This document shows positions 25,310 through 36,399 of a stretch of 64,000 nt of DNA, in pieces. The notes below the pieces were generated by a model, which saw only the letters and a program-made list of their open reading frames with translations, was not told the origin of the DNA and did no database searches. The stretch comes from Strongylocentrotus purpuratus. Lineage: Eukaryota; Echinodermata; Echinoidea; Camarodonta; Strongylocentrotidae. The first letter of the stretch is position 1, and each line of letters opens with the position of its first letter. The position numbers and the translations under genes are program-made. Where the stretch lies: assembly GCF_000002235.5 (NCBI RefSeq), contig NW_022145611.1, positions 11,496,342-11,560,341 of the forward strand, given 5' to 3'.

Positions 25310-25352
25310 CCCCCCCCCCCCCATCTTTATCAAAGGGAGGGGGGGGGGGGGG
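25310..25352. repeat. Poly-C facing poly-G
   Basis: Thirteen C (25310-25322), twelve bases, then a G-rich run (25335-25352). The two can pair as a C/G hairpin. A further poly-G follows at 25474-25488. Confidence 0.9.
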
Positions 25353-25359
25353 CAGTAGT

Positions 25360-26030
25360 ATTGATAGTGCATTCAAATATATCTTCACAATTTCCTATTA
25401 CATTGAACAGCATTAATTATATCACGGGTGGGGTGGAGAAAGAGGAAGGGATAGCCACTTCAACCTTCAAAATGGGGGGGGGGGGGGGCAACATTGCATA
25501 AGAAGGTATGGATGGGGGCAGGAGAGAGGGGGGTGGGGTCCATTACCATCTTACTCCAAACCCTCAAGCTGTCATCCAAGTTCATCATCTGGAGCTGATT
25601 CTGTTCTCAAGGCATGAAGCTATTCACCGCATCTCGGAGGGAGGTCTACCCGCATCCATGTCTTCACATACATCTCATACCTTTCATAAATCAAAGAGCA
25701 AATCCAAAGCCACGCTAATTTCCCTTGCCTTCTGCCGTATCCTGCCTGTGCTAGACCTACAAAATATCATCTCTAACAATGTAGTTATTCAATATGGAAC
25801 GATAGCACTACACTATTGTAATAAGAACTTCCTTTTGCCATTTGTATTTTCATAATGCAAAATACATTAAGCTAGTTAATGTTATGAAGATTGTGTTTCG
25901 TTTTAACAACCTACACAAACAATTCTTTGAATATTCCATCCTCAAAAAAACTTCATATCTCATTAACAGGCCTTATAACACTTGTAGCTTTCACTCAATA
26001 CATAGACATGATGAAAATAGCCTTTCAAGA
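25360..26030. other. Non-coding DNA around poly-G tracts
   Basis: Apart from the poly-G run at 25474-25488 nothing distinctive is visible. Open frames at 25508-25855 and 25842-26162 have no support. Confidence 0.4.
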
Positions 26031-26036
26031 AACCAC

Positions 26037-26068
26037 CTCCCCTCTCTCTCTCTCTCTCTCTCTCTCAC
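26037..26068. repeat. (CT)n microsatellite
   Basis: CT run of about 30 bp. Confidence 0.95.
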
Positions 26069-26069
26069 T

Positions 26070-27215
26070 TTCCATATCATCTCTTTCTATTCTACTCGGT
26101 CTCTGAACAGGTTCATCAAGTTTCATACTTTCTTGGTTCTAAAAAAAAACACACATATGTAGATGGAGGAGCCAAAGCTTCCCTGTGAATCTTTCCTTAC
26201 TTTCTAATCACACCCGACACATCACACCCCTTAAACTGATTTTTCCACTTTCCACACACTTTTCAATGCACCTTCTTCCTCCGAGTGCATCCTCTATAAA
26301 AAGATGAAATAGAATTAAAAGCTACATCATACATGGCAAGGCCGACCTGAAAAAACAATGTCCTGTACATTTCACATTTCCAAGGACCCGGGGATATGAC
26401 CGCTTCACACTACAGTCGTAAAACTGGTTTAAAGCATGAGGCATTACATTAATAAGGACCATTTGAATGAATTGAAAGAAGTATACATTTAATGTCTCTA
26501 CCATTAAGCTTTTAACTAATATAGCAGTAATTTTTGCTGAAGAATTGGAGTGGAAAAGCCTAATTAATCAATACAAATTAATATAAGAATGCATGAAATG
26601 TATCAAATCAATGAAATGTAATTGAACAGATACAAACAATAGTTAACCTTTTCAATGAAAAGCAAGTGTTAATAAGCAACAGGTAATTAAGTACTTTTTA
26701 CCTATCAATTGACACCTACCCAGTCCATTTTGTGCTACTACAAGCTGCTTTCCTTTTGTATGAAAGCAGTTTTTTATTTCTTTATTTTCTCTTGTACAAT
26801 AAAAGATGACACCTCTTCCACATTCAACTATCTTTTGCACCTTGCTGGTGTGACTACCACTTTCCAGCTTCAAATGCTTCTATTTTAGAACAATTGTAAT
26901 TAGGATACGCCTTTCCAAGGTTGAAAGGATGTCTCAGACACTAAAAGCAGGAACTCCTGCAATACAAGTATTACCAATAGCCACATTTTCAAGGCCAGGC
27001 AGTCTGTGTGAATATCAAATGAAATTAATGAAGATTCTTTTTTTCCTCTCTTTTTTTAGATGCTCTGCATCGAGATGGCTGAGAAGTTATATTGCTATTA
27101 ATATTGGATGCACGCATGAGAAATTCAATTTGAACCTTGCACCCCGTCACTTTTACACTTCCTCACCAGGCGTGGCCGTCATGGAATATCACACTTTCAA
27201 CCTGGTCCCCGATCA
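26070..27215. other. AT-rich non-coding DNA
   Basis: No supported feature. A minus frame at 26652-26873 and a plus frame at 26929-27219 show no motif. Confidence 0.4.
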
Positions 27216-27220
27216 ATGAG

Positions 27221-27541
27221 CCCAGACAGAGACAGAGGAGGGAGATGGAGAGAAAGGTAGAGAGTCTGAGAGACAGGGAGATATAGGGAGGACTATGAAA
27301 GGACAGACATTGAAAAAGGATGAGAGAGGTAAAAGGAGACGGTGCGAGACAGAAATGGAAGGAATGAGGGAATGAGGGAAGGAGGGAAGAAAAGAAGAGA
27401 GATGAAGAAGATGAGGGAGAGGGTGAGATAGTGAAGGCGTGAATGTCTGAGAGAGAGAGGGAGAGAGAAAGAGAAAGAGAGTGAGAGAAAGAGAGAGAGA
27501 GAGAGAAATATAGAGAGTGATAAGAAAAGAGAAAGTGGGTG
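27221..27541. repeat. Long GA-rich purine tract
   Basis: About 320 bp of imperfect GAGA/GGGAAGGA units. The three long open minus frames crossing it (Ser/Leu-rich) are artefacts. Confidence 0.9.
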
Positions 27542-27732
27542 GGGGTGGGCACCAAACACGATGAATATAACAGCAAAAAGTTAGATGGATAATAATGAAA
27601 TGCAATCAAATAGGACAATGTATACAATAAGAGGTACAAAAACTGTAAATAAACACAACTGTGTTCAATATGGAGAGAAGAGACAGCTAGTAAAAGGTCT
27701 GCTGCCCTCACAAGGCAAACATTCACTCCCAC

Positions 27733-28005
27733 ATGTTCCTGGAGAACGTAATTAAAGAGACCATCTCGCAGGCATTGCCCTGGCTTTCCCAAACCTTGCA
27801 CGGGGAGACACTCCAGGCCCTATTTAATAAACCGATGTCAGCATTTGGGTATCGAGACGGAAAAATGAGTGGAGATGTTTTTAAAAAATGGAAAGAGATG
27901 GAGCAGAGGGAAGCCAAAAATCAATATTCATATAGTTTACAGCTTGCATCATGCCTCATATATACAAGCTCATGCAGACTCATAAAGCAACTAAGCAAAC
28001 TGGAG
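27733..28005 (+). CDS. Candidate coding exon, 91 codons to a GAG|GTGAGC donor
   Basis: ATG at 27733 opens a frame with balanced, protein-like composition that ends exactly in phase 0 at a good donor, GAG|GTGAGC (GT at 28006-28007); without splicing it would stop three codons later. The upstream frame is closed by a TAA about 14 codons before the ATG, so an initial exon is favoured, although the ATG context (cccacATGT) is ordinary. The peptide begins MFLENVIKETISQALPWLSQ, has a lysine/glutamate-rich probable helix at about residues 40-60 (KMSGDVFKKWKEMEQREAKN), and a Cys/Ser/Leu-rich end. No signal peptide or domain that I can name. Antisense frames are shorter. Downstream lies the GC-richer island with a palindromic CRE. 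Confidence 0.28.
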
Positions 28006-28340
28006 GTGAGCTAGGTGCAGGGGAACGAGGATAGGAAAGGGACAGCTCGGGTAGGTGAGGGAAGCTCCGCGATCGGATGTTGGGGAACGTGCACGGTAGC
28101 ATCCACAAGTTATTAGGTTAAGGGGAAAAAATGCGATAAAAGTAGGTTATGGCTCAGAGGCAGAAAAATATGACGGAATTATAAGAAACGGAGACAAGCG
28201 CTGCCAATCGAAGCGCAGCCAGCGCCTGCAAAAAAAACGGGGGAAGAGGAAAAAGACGGGTGATACTGGCTGGTAAATGTTCGCCTTTCTCATTGATCCA
28301 ATTCTCTCGCACTTCAGATCGAACAATTATTGACACAGTC

Positions 28341-28451
28341 CTAGATTTGGGATATTGAGAAGGAGCAGTGATCCAGCGCCAGCACGATGGAAGAGAGGCC
28401 CATGAATATGATCATGAAGAAGAACCACAAACAGCAGACTTCATTACCCAT
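28341..28451 (-). CDS. Candidate 36-residue membrane micropeptide
   Basis: On the minus strand an ATG at 28451 opens a complete 36-codon frame ending in TAG at 28341. It begins MGNEVCCLWFFFMIIFMGLS and continues hydrophobic to a VLALD at about residues 23-27, giving one transmembrane or signal-like segment (residues about 6-26) and a short polar tail. The frame is open upstream to a TGA inside the CRE near 28526. It lies about 75 bases from the palindromic CRE, which could serve as its promoter. Against it: the plus strand is also open here (28387-28497, Met/Lys-rich), and there is no conservation evidence. A loose resemblance of the FFFM...GLSS string to a transporter helix was considered and rejected. 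Confidence 0.2.
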   Translation of the reverse strand: MGNEVCCLWFFFMIIFMGLSSIVLALDHCSFSISQI

Positions 28452-28522
28452 GTTTTCAAAAGATGGAACTAAAAGATGTCCCTTGGTGGAATAACGGGGA
28501 GCGTTTGCTTGCTTTCCGTAGA

Positions 28523-28553
28523 CGTGACGTCACGCGTTTGCTCTGAATATAAG
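28523..28553. promoter_or_regulatory. Palindromic CRE with TATAAG 15 bases downstream
   Basis: CGTGACGTCACG (28523-28534) is a perfect 12-base palindrome containing the consensus cAMP response element TGACGTCA. On the plus strand TATAAG follows at 28548-28553, and about 64 bases further an ATG (28617) opens a 49-codon frame ending at TAA (28764-28766), within which AAG|GTAAAA (28762/28763) resembles a splice donor. CREB/ATF binding to this core is well established; promoter function here is inference. It could serve either strand. Confidence 0.4.
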
Positions 28554-28769
28554 CACCTTTCGGGCTACGTGTACATAATATTTCCTTCTGTCAGCACTGT
28601 TGAATAGAGGAGAATTATGATTAAGTTTCATATCCCTCAAGTGAGGCATGAATCATTTCCAAGTTCACTTGTCGACACCAGGATCTTGGTGCAATACCAC
28701 ATTGTTGGCTCATGCTCATTTACATGCAAAACACAACTATATCCCGTACCCCTAATTTCAAGGTAAAAT

Positions 28770-29655
28770 GACTTGTTATTCAATAATCATGACTTTCTAT
28801 CAAATAAAAACATGAATATCCTAGAATTTTAGAACATTGTGACTCTGGAGAATTGATCAATCCTTCTCCTGCCCCCAAAACAGGAAAATATAATATTAAT
28901 CATTTTACAAAGAAAATCTGTTCCTTTCTTCTTGGATTATAAAGTAATTCATCATTTCTAAAAACAGGCAGGTTTAATAACCTCACTTAAGACAATATTC
29001 TAATAACAGGAGCCATCTTGCTACTCTGCGATTGCTACAGATTTTCAATATGTAACAGGTAATAAAACATCTCCCCTCTCTATTGTCATCCAATCGTACA
29101 CGTCCAACTCGTGCTCATAAAAATAAAAATAAAAATGAATATTTCATTCCCTAGTTCTGTGGGGGCAACTTAATTGAAGAACAAAGGAGCCCGACCGACC
29201 AGCGGTCATCTCAACTCCAGACAACCCTCAAGTCAATAAGGGCTTATGACGTAAGAAATAGGACTGCTGATGATCTCCTTGATGAGGATGAATGATTAAT
29301 TTTTGCTGATCATGTCTTATGTTCATACAGCCCATGGGTTTCCGGTAGAGATAAAGTGCTAGGTTATGAGAATCTTATACTTGGTCTGCTGCCCGCAAGG
29401 CTATCACTGTCTCTGACAATACATTCTTAAGGCATTCTTGCGGGCGGTATGCAAGTGGTGCAAGAGTCTCATGTATAATTGAACAAATAAGATAAGGGCA
29501 AGGATGAAGAAGTAGTAGCTTTAAAAACACTTCTCCAACGGGGGCAAAATAACTTAAGAGATAACAATGAGAAATTAATTTGCTTCAAGTCTGGACAAAA
29601 TATTAATTTCCTCTCCTTATAAACGCCCTCTTTATCTCCCCCTTCCCTGCTTGTT
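28770..29655. other. AT-rich non-coding DNA
   Basis: Only a short (AAATAA)n-like patch near 29120 is notable. No gene supported. Confidence 0.45.
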
Positions 29656-29658
29656 TTA

Positions 29659-29701
29659 GCGGTCTTTCTGTCTGTCTTTCTGTCTGTCTTTCTGTCTGTC
29701 A
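29659..29701. repeat. 12-bp tandem repeat (TCTTTCTGTCTG)n
   Basis: Three and a half nearly perfect copies of TCTTTCTGTCTG in tandem, a compound CT/CTGT minisatellite. Confidence 0.9.
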
Positions 29702-29704
29702 TTC

Positions 29705-31480
29705 CATCTGCTTCCCACCCCTTCTCTCTCTCAATCTCTAATTTGAAAGGAAATGTTCTCTTTTTGTATAAATGCAAATACAACTTCTTTGACACAAGCA
29801 GTATCAAGAGTCTATAGACAACTAGAAACAAATAAATAAAATAAATATAGTTTTCCTTCCCCTAATGAAAGAGCTACAATAAAAATGAAATCGGCACTCT
29901 TTGCTGTTTATTCAAATATTGAAAGGAAATTAATTATAAACACTTTGAACTATAAGCTGCAAAACCGATTTGAATGATTTTTGTTTTCAATGATCACTTC
30001 ATTCATCTCATCAAGGACAGACCTATGTTTTGATTCTGATGAATGAACGCCGATTGAATACATTCATAGTACAAAGGATAGTTAAATAAGTAGCAAAAAG
30101 CCAAGGTGGGGGTAACACATCTGAGGTAGAGCAAGCGCACAAAGAAAGCATAAAATACATGCATACAAGTATATCATGGTACATAACAATATCCTTTCAT
30201 GGAAAATGAAAGTGCTTTGAAATTATATATTCTTACATTCCCATTTGAGTCCTGTTTTAACGACATTGGTATTATCATAATGATCATAAGAATTGAGTTG
30301 ACCACTTTACAAGATTTTTACTATTATACAAAATATATATTGAATGTCATGTCATTATCTTTTGTAGATTGATAGTTTTTTTTTTCTTCTAACCTACACT
30401 CACCTGATCAGAGATTAAGATGAAAGGCGTTGGTAACCATGGAAACAGGAGGATGAAGAGACATCACCATGGGAAAGGGGAGAAAAAAGAAATATGAAGA
30501 TACATTAGTTAGTGTTGTGTGTCATGTATATCATAACTCAATTCTGAAGGGAAGGAAAACAGGTTTGGAAAGGTTAGCATTTTGCATGAAATTTTACATA
30601 AAAATAGGTTTCCATTTTCCTGAAAGATACAAACATTCACATGATTTGCAATTCAATTGCAACATAATATAAACCATCATTTTGCCATCACGTGAAACCT
30701 TCAAAGTAAAAAAGAAAATGAAGATCTCATGTCCATATTTTGTCAAAAGAGGGCAGCATTAATATTTTCTAATGACTGACACAGGTCTTGGTTTAGAGCT
30801 TATGAGTTCATTTCATTTTCTTTACATAAATAGTTTAACGGGGCAAGAAATAGCTGGACTAGCTGACATATGGTCAATAGAGGGAGCCAAACAGAGTTTG
30901 TAAGCTTGAGGTCTATACACATGCCTGCAAAAGATTGTGACAGAGAAATGTTAAAGTCATTCATGGACATATTCTCATTAACTCTGATTCCTTCTCTCTT
31001 TCCCCTCCAATTTCGTTTACACAACTCATCCCTCTCTCACTTCTTATCTCATTTTCTGTCTCTCTTTCTCTTTTTAAAAGTATCTCTCTCTCCTTCTTCT
31101 CTCTACTCTCATTCTCAATTTTCCCTCTTTATTTTCTATTTTCCCATTTTCCTCTATTTCAATTGTTCTTTCTGTATGTTAATGGATCTATTCCTTTCTC
31201 TTATGATTCATACTTTTGCTTTTATTTATCTTCCAAGGTTCATGAATTTGACCTCTACATAATTTGCTATATTTCCTGATAATGTTTTCTCTGTTTGTTT
31301 ATTACAGGTGGCTGGCAGAAGAAATCATATGAAGGTGTAATTACAGTATTATGTTGTGTTTTTGTGTGAATGTGATAGATTTATAAACAGATATTAGGAT
31401 AAGTGTGAAATCTACTTGTATTAGTTTGCCATGTGAAGGAAGTGATATATCTTAAAACAAAAGCAAGAGAAAGGAAGTAA
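29705..31480. other. AT-rich non-coding DNA
   Basis: 31000-31200 is pyrimidine-rich and generates a spurious Ser/Phe/Leu frame (30870-31262). Nothing else seen. Confidence 0.45.
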
Positions 31481-31483
31481 GAA

Positions 31484-31486
<3 letters not shown>

Positions 31487-31533
<47 letters not shown>

Positions 31534-31578
31534 AGGAATCAAGAGAGGGGGAGGGAGAGAGAGAGAGAGAGAGAGAGG
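31487..31578. repeat. (GA)n microsatellite
   Basis: Two GA runs separated by GAATCAAGAGAGGGGG. Confidence 0.95.
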
Positions 31579-31579
31579 A

Positions 31580-32600
31580 TGAGACATAGATGCTCCAGTA
31601 AACTGTTGGGCATATACATTTAATATTAAAACAGATTTCCTCATACCAATTTTAGTGCTCACAAAACCTCATTCACCAAAGACCGATGTTTATGGGTTTA
31701 TCTCATTTGAATCGGCCCCTGTTACCTACACAAATGGAAGACATCTCTTTCCAAATCCTTGTAATAGGCACTCTGATATATATATATGCCTGCATAAAAC
31801 GGGTAGGCCAGGAAAGACCTTCCCGCCCCCCTTGCCAGACTGACAATGACTGACGTTCATTGGAATAGTCACTTCAATCCAATCCGTCTAAATAAATGGA
31901 TGTCAAGCAAGCTCGGAGGGCTTGGAAGATGCCTATTCCAATTTACAGCGTTTGTTTCCGCTCAAGCCCAACGGCATTTATGTCAAGAAAGCACACTCAT
32001 TCTTACCAGGGCAATATAGAACCATGAGGGAGGGAGGGAGGAAAAGAGATATGTTTGTCTTACCCGCAAAAACCGTTGAATGAAAACAAATAAAGAACGC
32101 TTTGTATTTTCAAATGACTAGTTGTTCTGCACAGCCACTATTTTAAACTAAAAATATTAAAATTTCTTGTACATAATCTTTCCTAGAGCCAGAGGATTGG
32201 CTTTTTACATTTCTAAATCATATAGTCAGAAATGAAAGTATTCCTTTCTTGATCCAGTAATCAGTCATCAATTTCTTTTTATGACATTTTCATAACATGA
32301 TCTAAGCCTTTCTGAGAAAAAATGGAAATTATTTGTCTGATCAAACAAACATTGACCACAGATGACACATAACAGGCATGACATACCGGTACATGAAAGA
32401 GCAAAATCTCACACATCTTAATCTTTGTCAATATCTAACAAATTTACTAATATTCTACAAAGTGAAGAAGTGGATCGTTCTTTCCCTTTAAGCATGATAT
32501 AATTTCTTTTTTTAATATTAAAAAGAAAAAGCATTCTTGTTGAAGCAAAGTAGAGGAGGCGGGCAGGGATTATCATTGGACATTTAGAGAATGGAGGTAG
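31580..32600. other. Non-coding DNA with a conserved-looking patch
   Basis: 31850-31990 has ordinary base balance and an inverted TTGGAATAG / CTATTCCAA pair (31859-31867 and 31932-31940). It might be regulatory. The remainder is AT-rich. Confidence 0.3.
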
Positions 32601-32627
32601 CGAGAAAGAACAGCGTCTCTCGCTTAC

Positions 32628-32704
32628 CCACAAGCCATCTCTAAGACGCCAAATCCCGTAAATGTGTCCAGTAGGCACACAAGATGGATGTCCTGGCCTC
32701 GTTT
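32628..32704 (-). CDS. Candidate 77-nt internal exon, unknown protein
   Basis: On the minus strand a pyrimidine-rich acceptor (TGTTTTCTCCCGCTAG, AG at 32706-32705) is followed 77 bases later by a TGG|GTAAGC donor (GT at 32627-32626). Two of three frames are open. One reads KRGQDIHLVCLLDTFTGF and onward, the other RPGHPSCVPTGHIYGIWR and onward; the third has a stop. Length is typical of an internal animal exon. The second frame is Cys/Pro/Trp-rich and extracellular-looking, but I cannot name a domain. Without a neighbouring exon in compatible phase this remains a splice-signal-based guess. Confidence 0.25.
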
Positions 32705-33099
32705 CTAGCGGGAGAAAACAAGCGAGTTATTGCCCTGCAGATGCAATCACACAATGCATTAACTGAAAATCACATCCCCCCACTCTCTATTCCTAATGGG
32801 CTCGACATGGTAATGTGTGCTACGAGATGACTTTCTTTCGACGCAACATTAAATCACTTGCCTCGTTATTCATCAAAATCCCTCTTTTTTTATTCGGCTG
32901 TTACAATACCTGATGATGTCATGCATAGTTTCCTAATAAGAAAATGAATGATGTCAAAGTCACTTTTATTATTAAGATTGTATGGAAATCTACACGAAGA
33001 CTTCTATGTTCTAAGATAAATTGTGATACTTTGGTGTATACTTCAATAAAGATACAACAACTCCAGTCACAATCAAAAGTGAAAAGTTGTCATTGAATT

Positions 33100-33540
33100 G
33101 CCCTTGCCCGGATTCGTTGGTTGGAACATTGGATAAACTCTTGCCACTATTAGTTTATCATCTGTTTTAGCTCCCTGCTGAAATGGCGACTGCGACAATT
33201 GCGGAGTCGATGCAATTAGCTCGCATTCGACCTGTCGTTCCTAAGCCTCTACCAATTCATCACAGAGACAATTCAAACTCTCCAGCGAGATCGCTAACAA
33301 CGATAAAAAACCTCTTTCCCCTAACAGCAATCCTAAGCATCCATTCTGTTCAAGCATTTAATACCAACACTGAATTAATAAGTTATATGTCTGCACTGTA
33401 TCGCTATCGCTCGGTGCGATGAATCAATTAAACGCCGCTTGATGGAACATCGATAAGTCCTTATTAGGATCGTAAAGTTGCACGTTTCTTGATCGGCTTG
33501 ATGTCTAATTGACTAGTGACAGCCGGGATTTCCCATCATT
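33100..33540. promoter_or_regulatory. Conserved-looking island with a 79-codon frame
   Basis: Base composition is more even than the flanks, with clustered homeodomain-type words (CAATTAG, TCAATTAAAC, CTAATTG), CAATTG, and ATCGATAAGTCC. The plus frame 33183-33422 starts with ATG in good context (gaaATGG) but has no internal donor, domain or continuation. A regulatory element is at least as likely as a small protein. Confidence 0.22.
33183..33422 (+). CDS. Hypothetical 79-codon open frame
   Basis: ATG in a good initiation context (A at -2 and -1, G at -3 and +4) opens MATATIAESMQLARIRPVVP and continues through a Pro/His/Ser-rich segment to a hydrophobic stretch and a TGA... stop region at 33420-33422. 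I see no splice donor inside, no signal peptide and no family. Treated as a possible small protein only because of its start context and non-repetitive composition. Confidence 0.12.
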   Translation: MATATIAESMQLARIRPVVPKPLPIHHRDNSNSPARSLTTIKNLFPLTAILSIHSVQAFNTNTELISYMSALYRYRSVR

Positions 33541-33559
33541 CATTTCTCCCATATCATCA

Positions 33560-35155
33560 ACTTGCCTAGTCTCAACCAACAGCATTTTCTTTATAAAAAT
33601 CCTATTCTGAGAACCATGCACAGTGGTTTATTCATTTACATTAAAAAACCACAACCTTGGTTTCAAGTTATGAGAATGTGATGTTGATATTTTTATTTTC
33701 CACTCATAGAAATAATTCTTAAATAGCAACTGTACGGCATATATATTTTAACTAGTGTAACGGTTTTAGTCTTCCCCTTACCCCATGCATAGGAATATAT
33801 GGACAGGTGACCTACTCACTCATTCTATACCAGGATGTTGGTGTGCATCTCAATACTTGATAGTGGATCTCATTTCCTCATATAATATCAAGATTTCTCT
33901 ATAAATCATGGACTCTAATTTAGAGAGCACCTTGTCCTTCAACAGTCATTACCAATAACTCAAACAATATGCAGCGTTCTGGTATATTGAAACAGGGTAT
34001 ACATGTAGCTTTCGATTGTGAGTCATTCATTACAAGAAACCCATCATTGAGGGAGGCAAATAGGGGAAAAGGATATCCTAATACGTTACTGCCAGCTTTT
34101 ATGATTAATATCAAATCCTATGAATTGTGATGTCCAAAATGAGGTTGATACCTATGCTGATGTATCAAGTCTGGGTCAGGTTCAATTTGGGATGGGTATA
34201 GGATGCGAGTGGGAGGGATAAGTTGATGATATTGATGGACTCGCCTATCCTGGGTTCTTTATATTTGACCTGATGGGTAATGAAGGTACAGTTAACAACT
34301 AATTTATTCATTCCCCTTTTACATTTAATTTTGTTTATATTTTGTTTTTTAAATCAAGAATGACAGACGGACTGGTCGAATGATTGCCTTTGTTGAATAC
34401 TTTTTTATGTAAGCTTTAATATGGCACATTCTCAAGAAACGTAAATCAGGACGACCTAATTTTTCACATTCTTAAAAAATCACAAAAAGTGTATGAATAA
34501 TTTAGTTATAATTCTGTATTGATACCATACTCCAGACCGATATTCTTTGAAAATTAGAGTGTATGTTAGAATTCGGCCTATTCGGGCACTGATCATGACG
34601 AGCCTGTTTAACTTCTGATCGTGATTAATTCATTCATAATTTCATGTGGGCCAAAATTGTCTTTTGAGAGCCAGAAAGGCGCTTTGTCTGTGCTAAATCA
34701 TTTGAGGGAACACCACACTTGCATAACATATTGAACGGGGAATAGTCGGGACCTCATGAAATGAAGAGGAAATAGGTGTCATCTAAAAGGATAATATAGT
34801 CTACCTCATACATGTATAGCCTCACTTTTAAGGCCAAATAAAAGAAGGCCAAGTAAAAGAAGACAGAGAAACATGCTCCAGACTCACTTAAACGATTTTT
34901 CTTTAAAAGTATAAATATTAAGAAAAAACTTTCAAGACCCACACAGCACCATCAATTTCGTTTCTTCTAACTTAGGCTAATTCTTTGCTATAATCCTATC
35001 CCCAGTACTCCATTTCAAGACAGGAGTCACCTTCCGTCATATCAACCACAGACAGGTTTGGTGTCAGCGACCTTATTTCTTCTAAAAAAACATCAATTCA
35101 TGCTAGTCATACTGCCAAGTCTTTCTATGGTTAAATCCACCTCTTCTCCATCTCT
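33560..35155. other. AT-rich non-coding DNA
   Basis: Contains one arm of the CCAGAAGG family (TGAGAGCCAGAAAGGC, 34665-34680). No gene supported. Confidence 0.45.
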
Positions 35156-35159
35156 CCCT

Positions 35160-35163
35160 CCCA

Positions 35164-35207
<44 letters not shown>

Positions 35208-35238
35208 CCTCCCCCTCTCTCTCTCTCCCTCTCTCTAA
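35160..35238. repeat. (CT)n microsatellite
   Basis: CT run with TTC and CCC interruptions, about 75 bp. Confidence 0.95.
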
Positions 35239-35264
35239 TAAATTTTCTCACTTCATTGTAATGT

Positions 35265-35390
35265 CACAGCTAATTAGTGAGAATTAGAGCAGTCTGATCA
35301 ATGACTTGACGACGTGGGTAATTGGAGGCAGCGAGGCAGTCTGACTGAGCAGACAACAAAGACGCAAGGTATCCCAAAGCACTAAAGGAG
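35265..35390. promoter_or_regulatory. Possible small enhancer
   Basis: GCTAATTAGTGAGAATTAG, TGATCAATGAC, GACGTGG and GGTAATTGG occur within about 70 bases, followed by a GGCAGCGAGGCAGTCTGACTGAGCAG stretch-like region. Homeodomain-type words are clustered, but AT-rich DNA makes such words common. Confidence 0.15.
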
Positions 35391-35399
35391 GAAGAGACC

Positions 35400-36285
35400 T
35401 TTCTTATATGATACCCTTATGAAAAAGCACAATATGTTTTCATTGATATGTATCTAAAACAACTTTACCAAGTTTTTGTATTGTGTTCCACCACAATTTA
35501 CGTGAGATACAAGGGGTGTTATTAATGCAAGTATCTGTTTTCAAAGTGATCTCATTTTAAGTCCTGTCCACAAGAATTGGCAACGAAGGATAAATACTGA
35601 ACTCAAACTACTGGATTGAAAAGCTAACAAATTTCTGATAAATTCTTACAACTTTTTTTTTCAGATACAAATTACTGACAATACTGGATACACAAATAAG
35701 TGAAAAGGCATGCACATCCAAATTAACTCAATCACAAATGTTGCAGGTCAGTTATCAATGCAAGAAATGGCAATTTATCAGAACATTTGAAAGACTTGAC
35801 TTAAGAAAAATATTGATATAGACATATCCCGCTCTCTCCCATTCAACATTCCCAACAAATGCTTACCATGAAAATGCACACCGCAAACATCCTTCCTACT
35901 TCAATCACTAAATAACAAGTTTCTTACATGCTGCCCTCTCTTGACCTAACCCAGATAATTGTATCCTTCCTCCCTCATTGAAATTCCCCGACCCTGACAG
36001 GGAAGCGCATGCAGCGTGCCCCATTACAACGCTTTGTGAACCTCTGCATGCACACTGGCAAGACACAAGCCCTCTCCCTAGGACTATTACGACTCGGGCT
36101 GTAAGAAGGTGTCAACTTAGCTCAGTTCATCAATTGGTTAAATTGTCAAGATGCAGGCAGTAAATGACACTTTATTCAACGTGTGAAATCCATGACTCTC
36201 CTCCTTTTCAACTGATTTAATACACCAGTGAATATTCAAAGCCTCTGTAATCTTTACATGTAGGATTGTGATATGATACAAAGAC
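35400..36285. other. Non-coding DNA
   Basis: 35978-36163 is slightly GC-richer and open on the plus strand for 61 codons; no motif. Nothing else seen. Confidence 0.4.
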
Positions 36286-36289
36286 CAAA

Positions 36290-36388
36290 TTGTCCCTATT
36301 TTCACGAAGTGACAGTAGTGAATGAAAATCGCATACAATTTGCGTGCAGATTTTCCTCACTACCGTCACTTCGGGAAAATAGGAACAA
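36290..36388. repeat. 99-nt near-perfect hairpin (MITE or microRNA-precursor-like)
   Basis: The left arm 36290-36330 pairs with the right arm 36349-36388 over about 40 positions, with three mismatches and one bulge, across a short loop that itself contains GCA...TGC. In a minus-strand RNA two of the three mismatches become G-U pairs, whereas in a plus-strand RNA they are A-C. The left arm contains CTATTTTCACGAAGTGAC. Either a palindromic miniature transposon remnant or a hairpin RNA gene. Confidence 0.7.
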
Positions 36389-36399
36389 AATGTTGTGCA

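Noticed and set aside
27163..27801. 212-codon minus-strand frame
   Set aside because: Driven by the GA-rich tract at 27221-27541, read as Ser/Leu/Phe.
28341..28451. Resemblance of the hydrophobic frame to a helix of SLC6-type transporters or a channel segment
   Set aside because: Only a short FFFM...GLSS pattern matches, the flanking residues do not, and no splice site lies before the stop.
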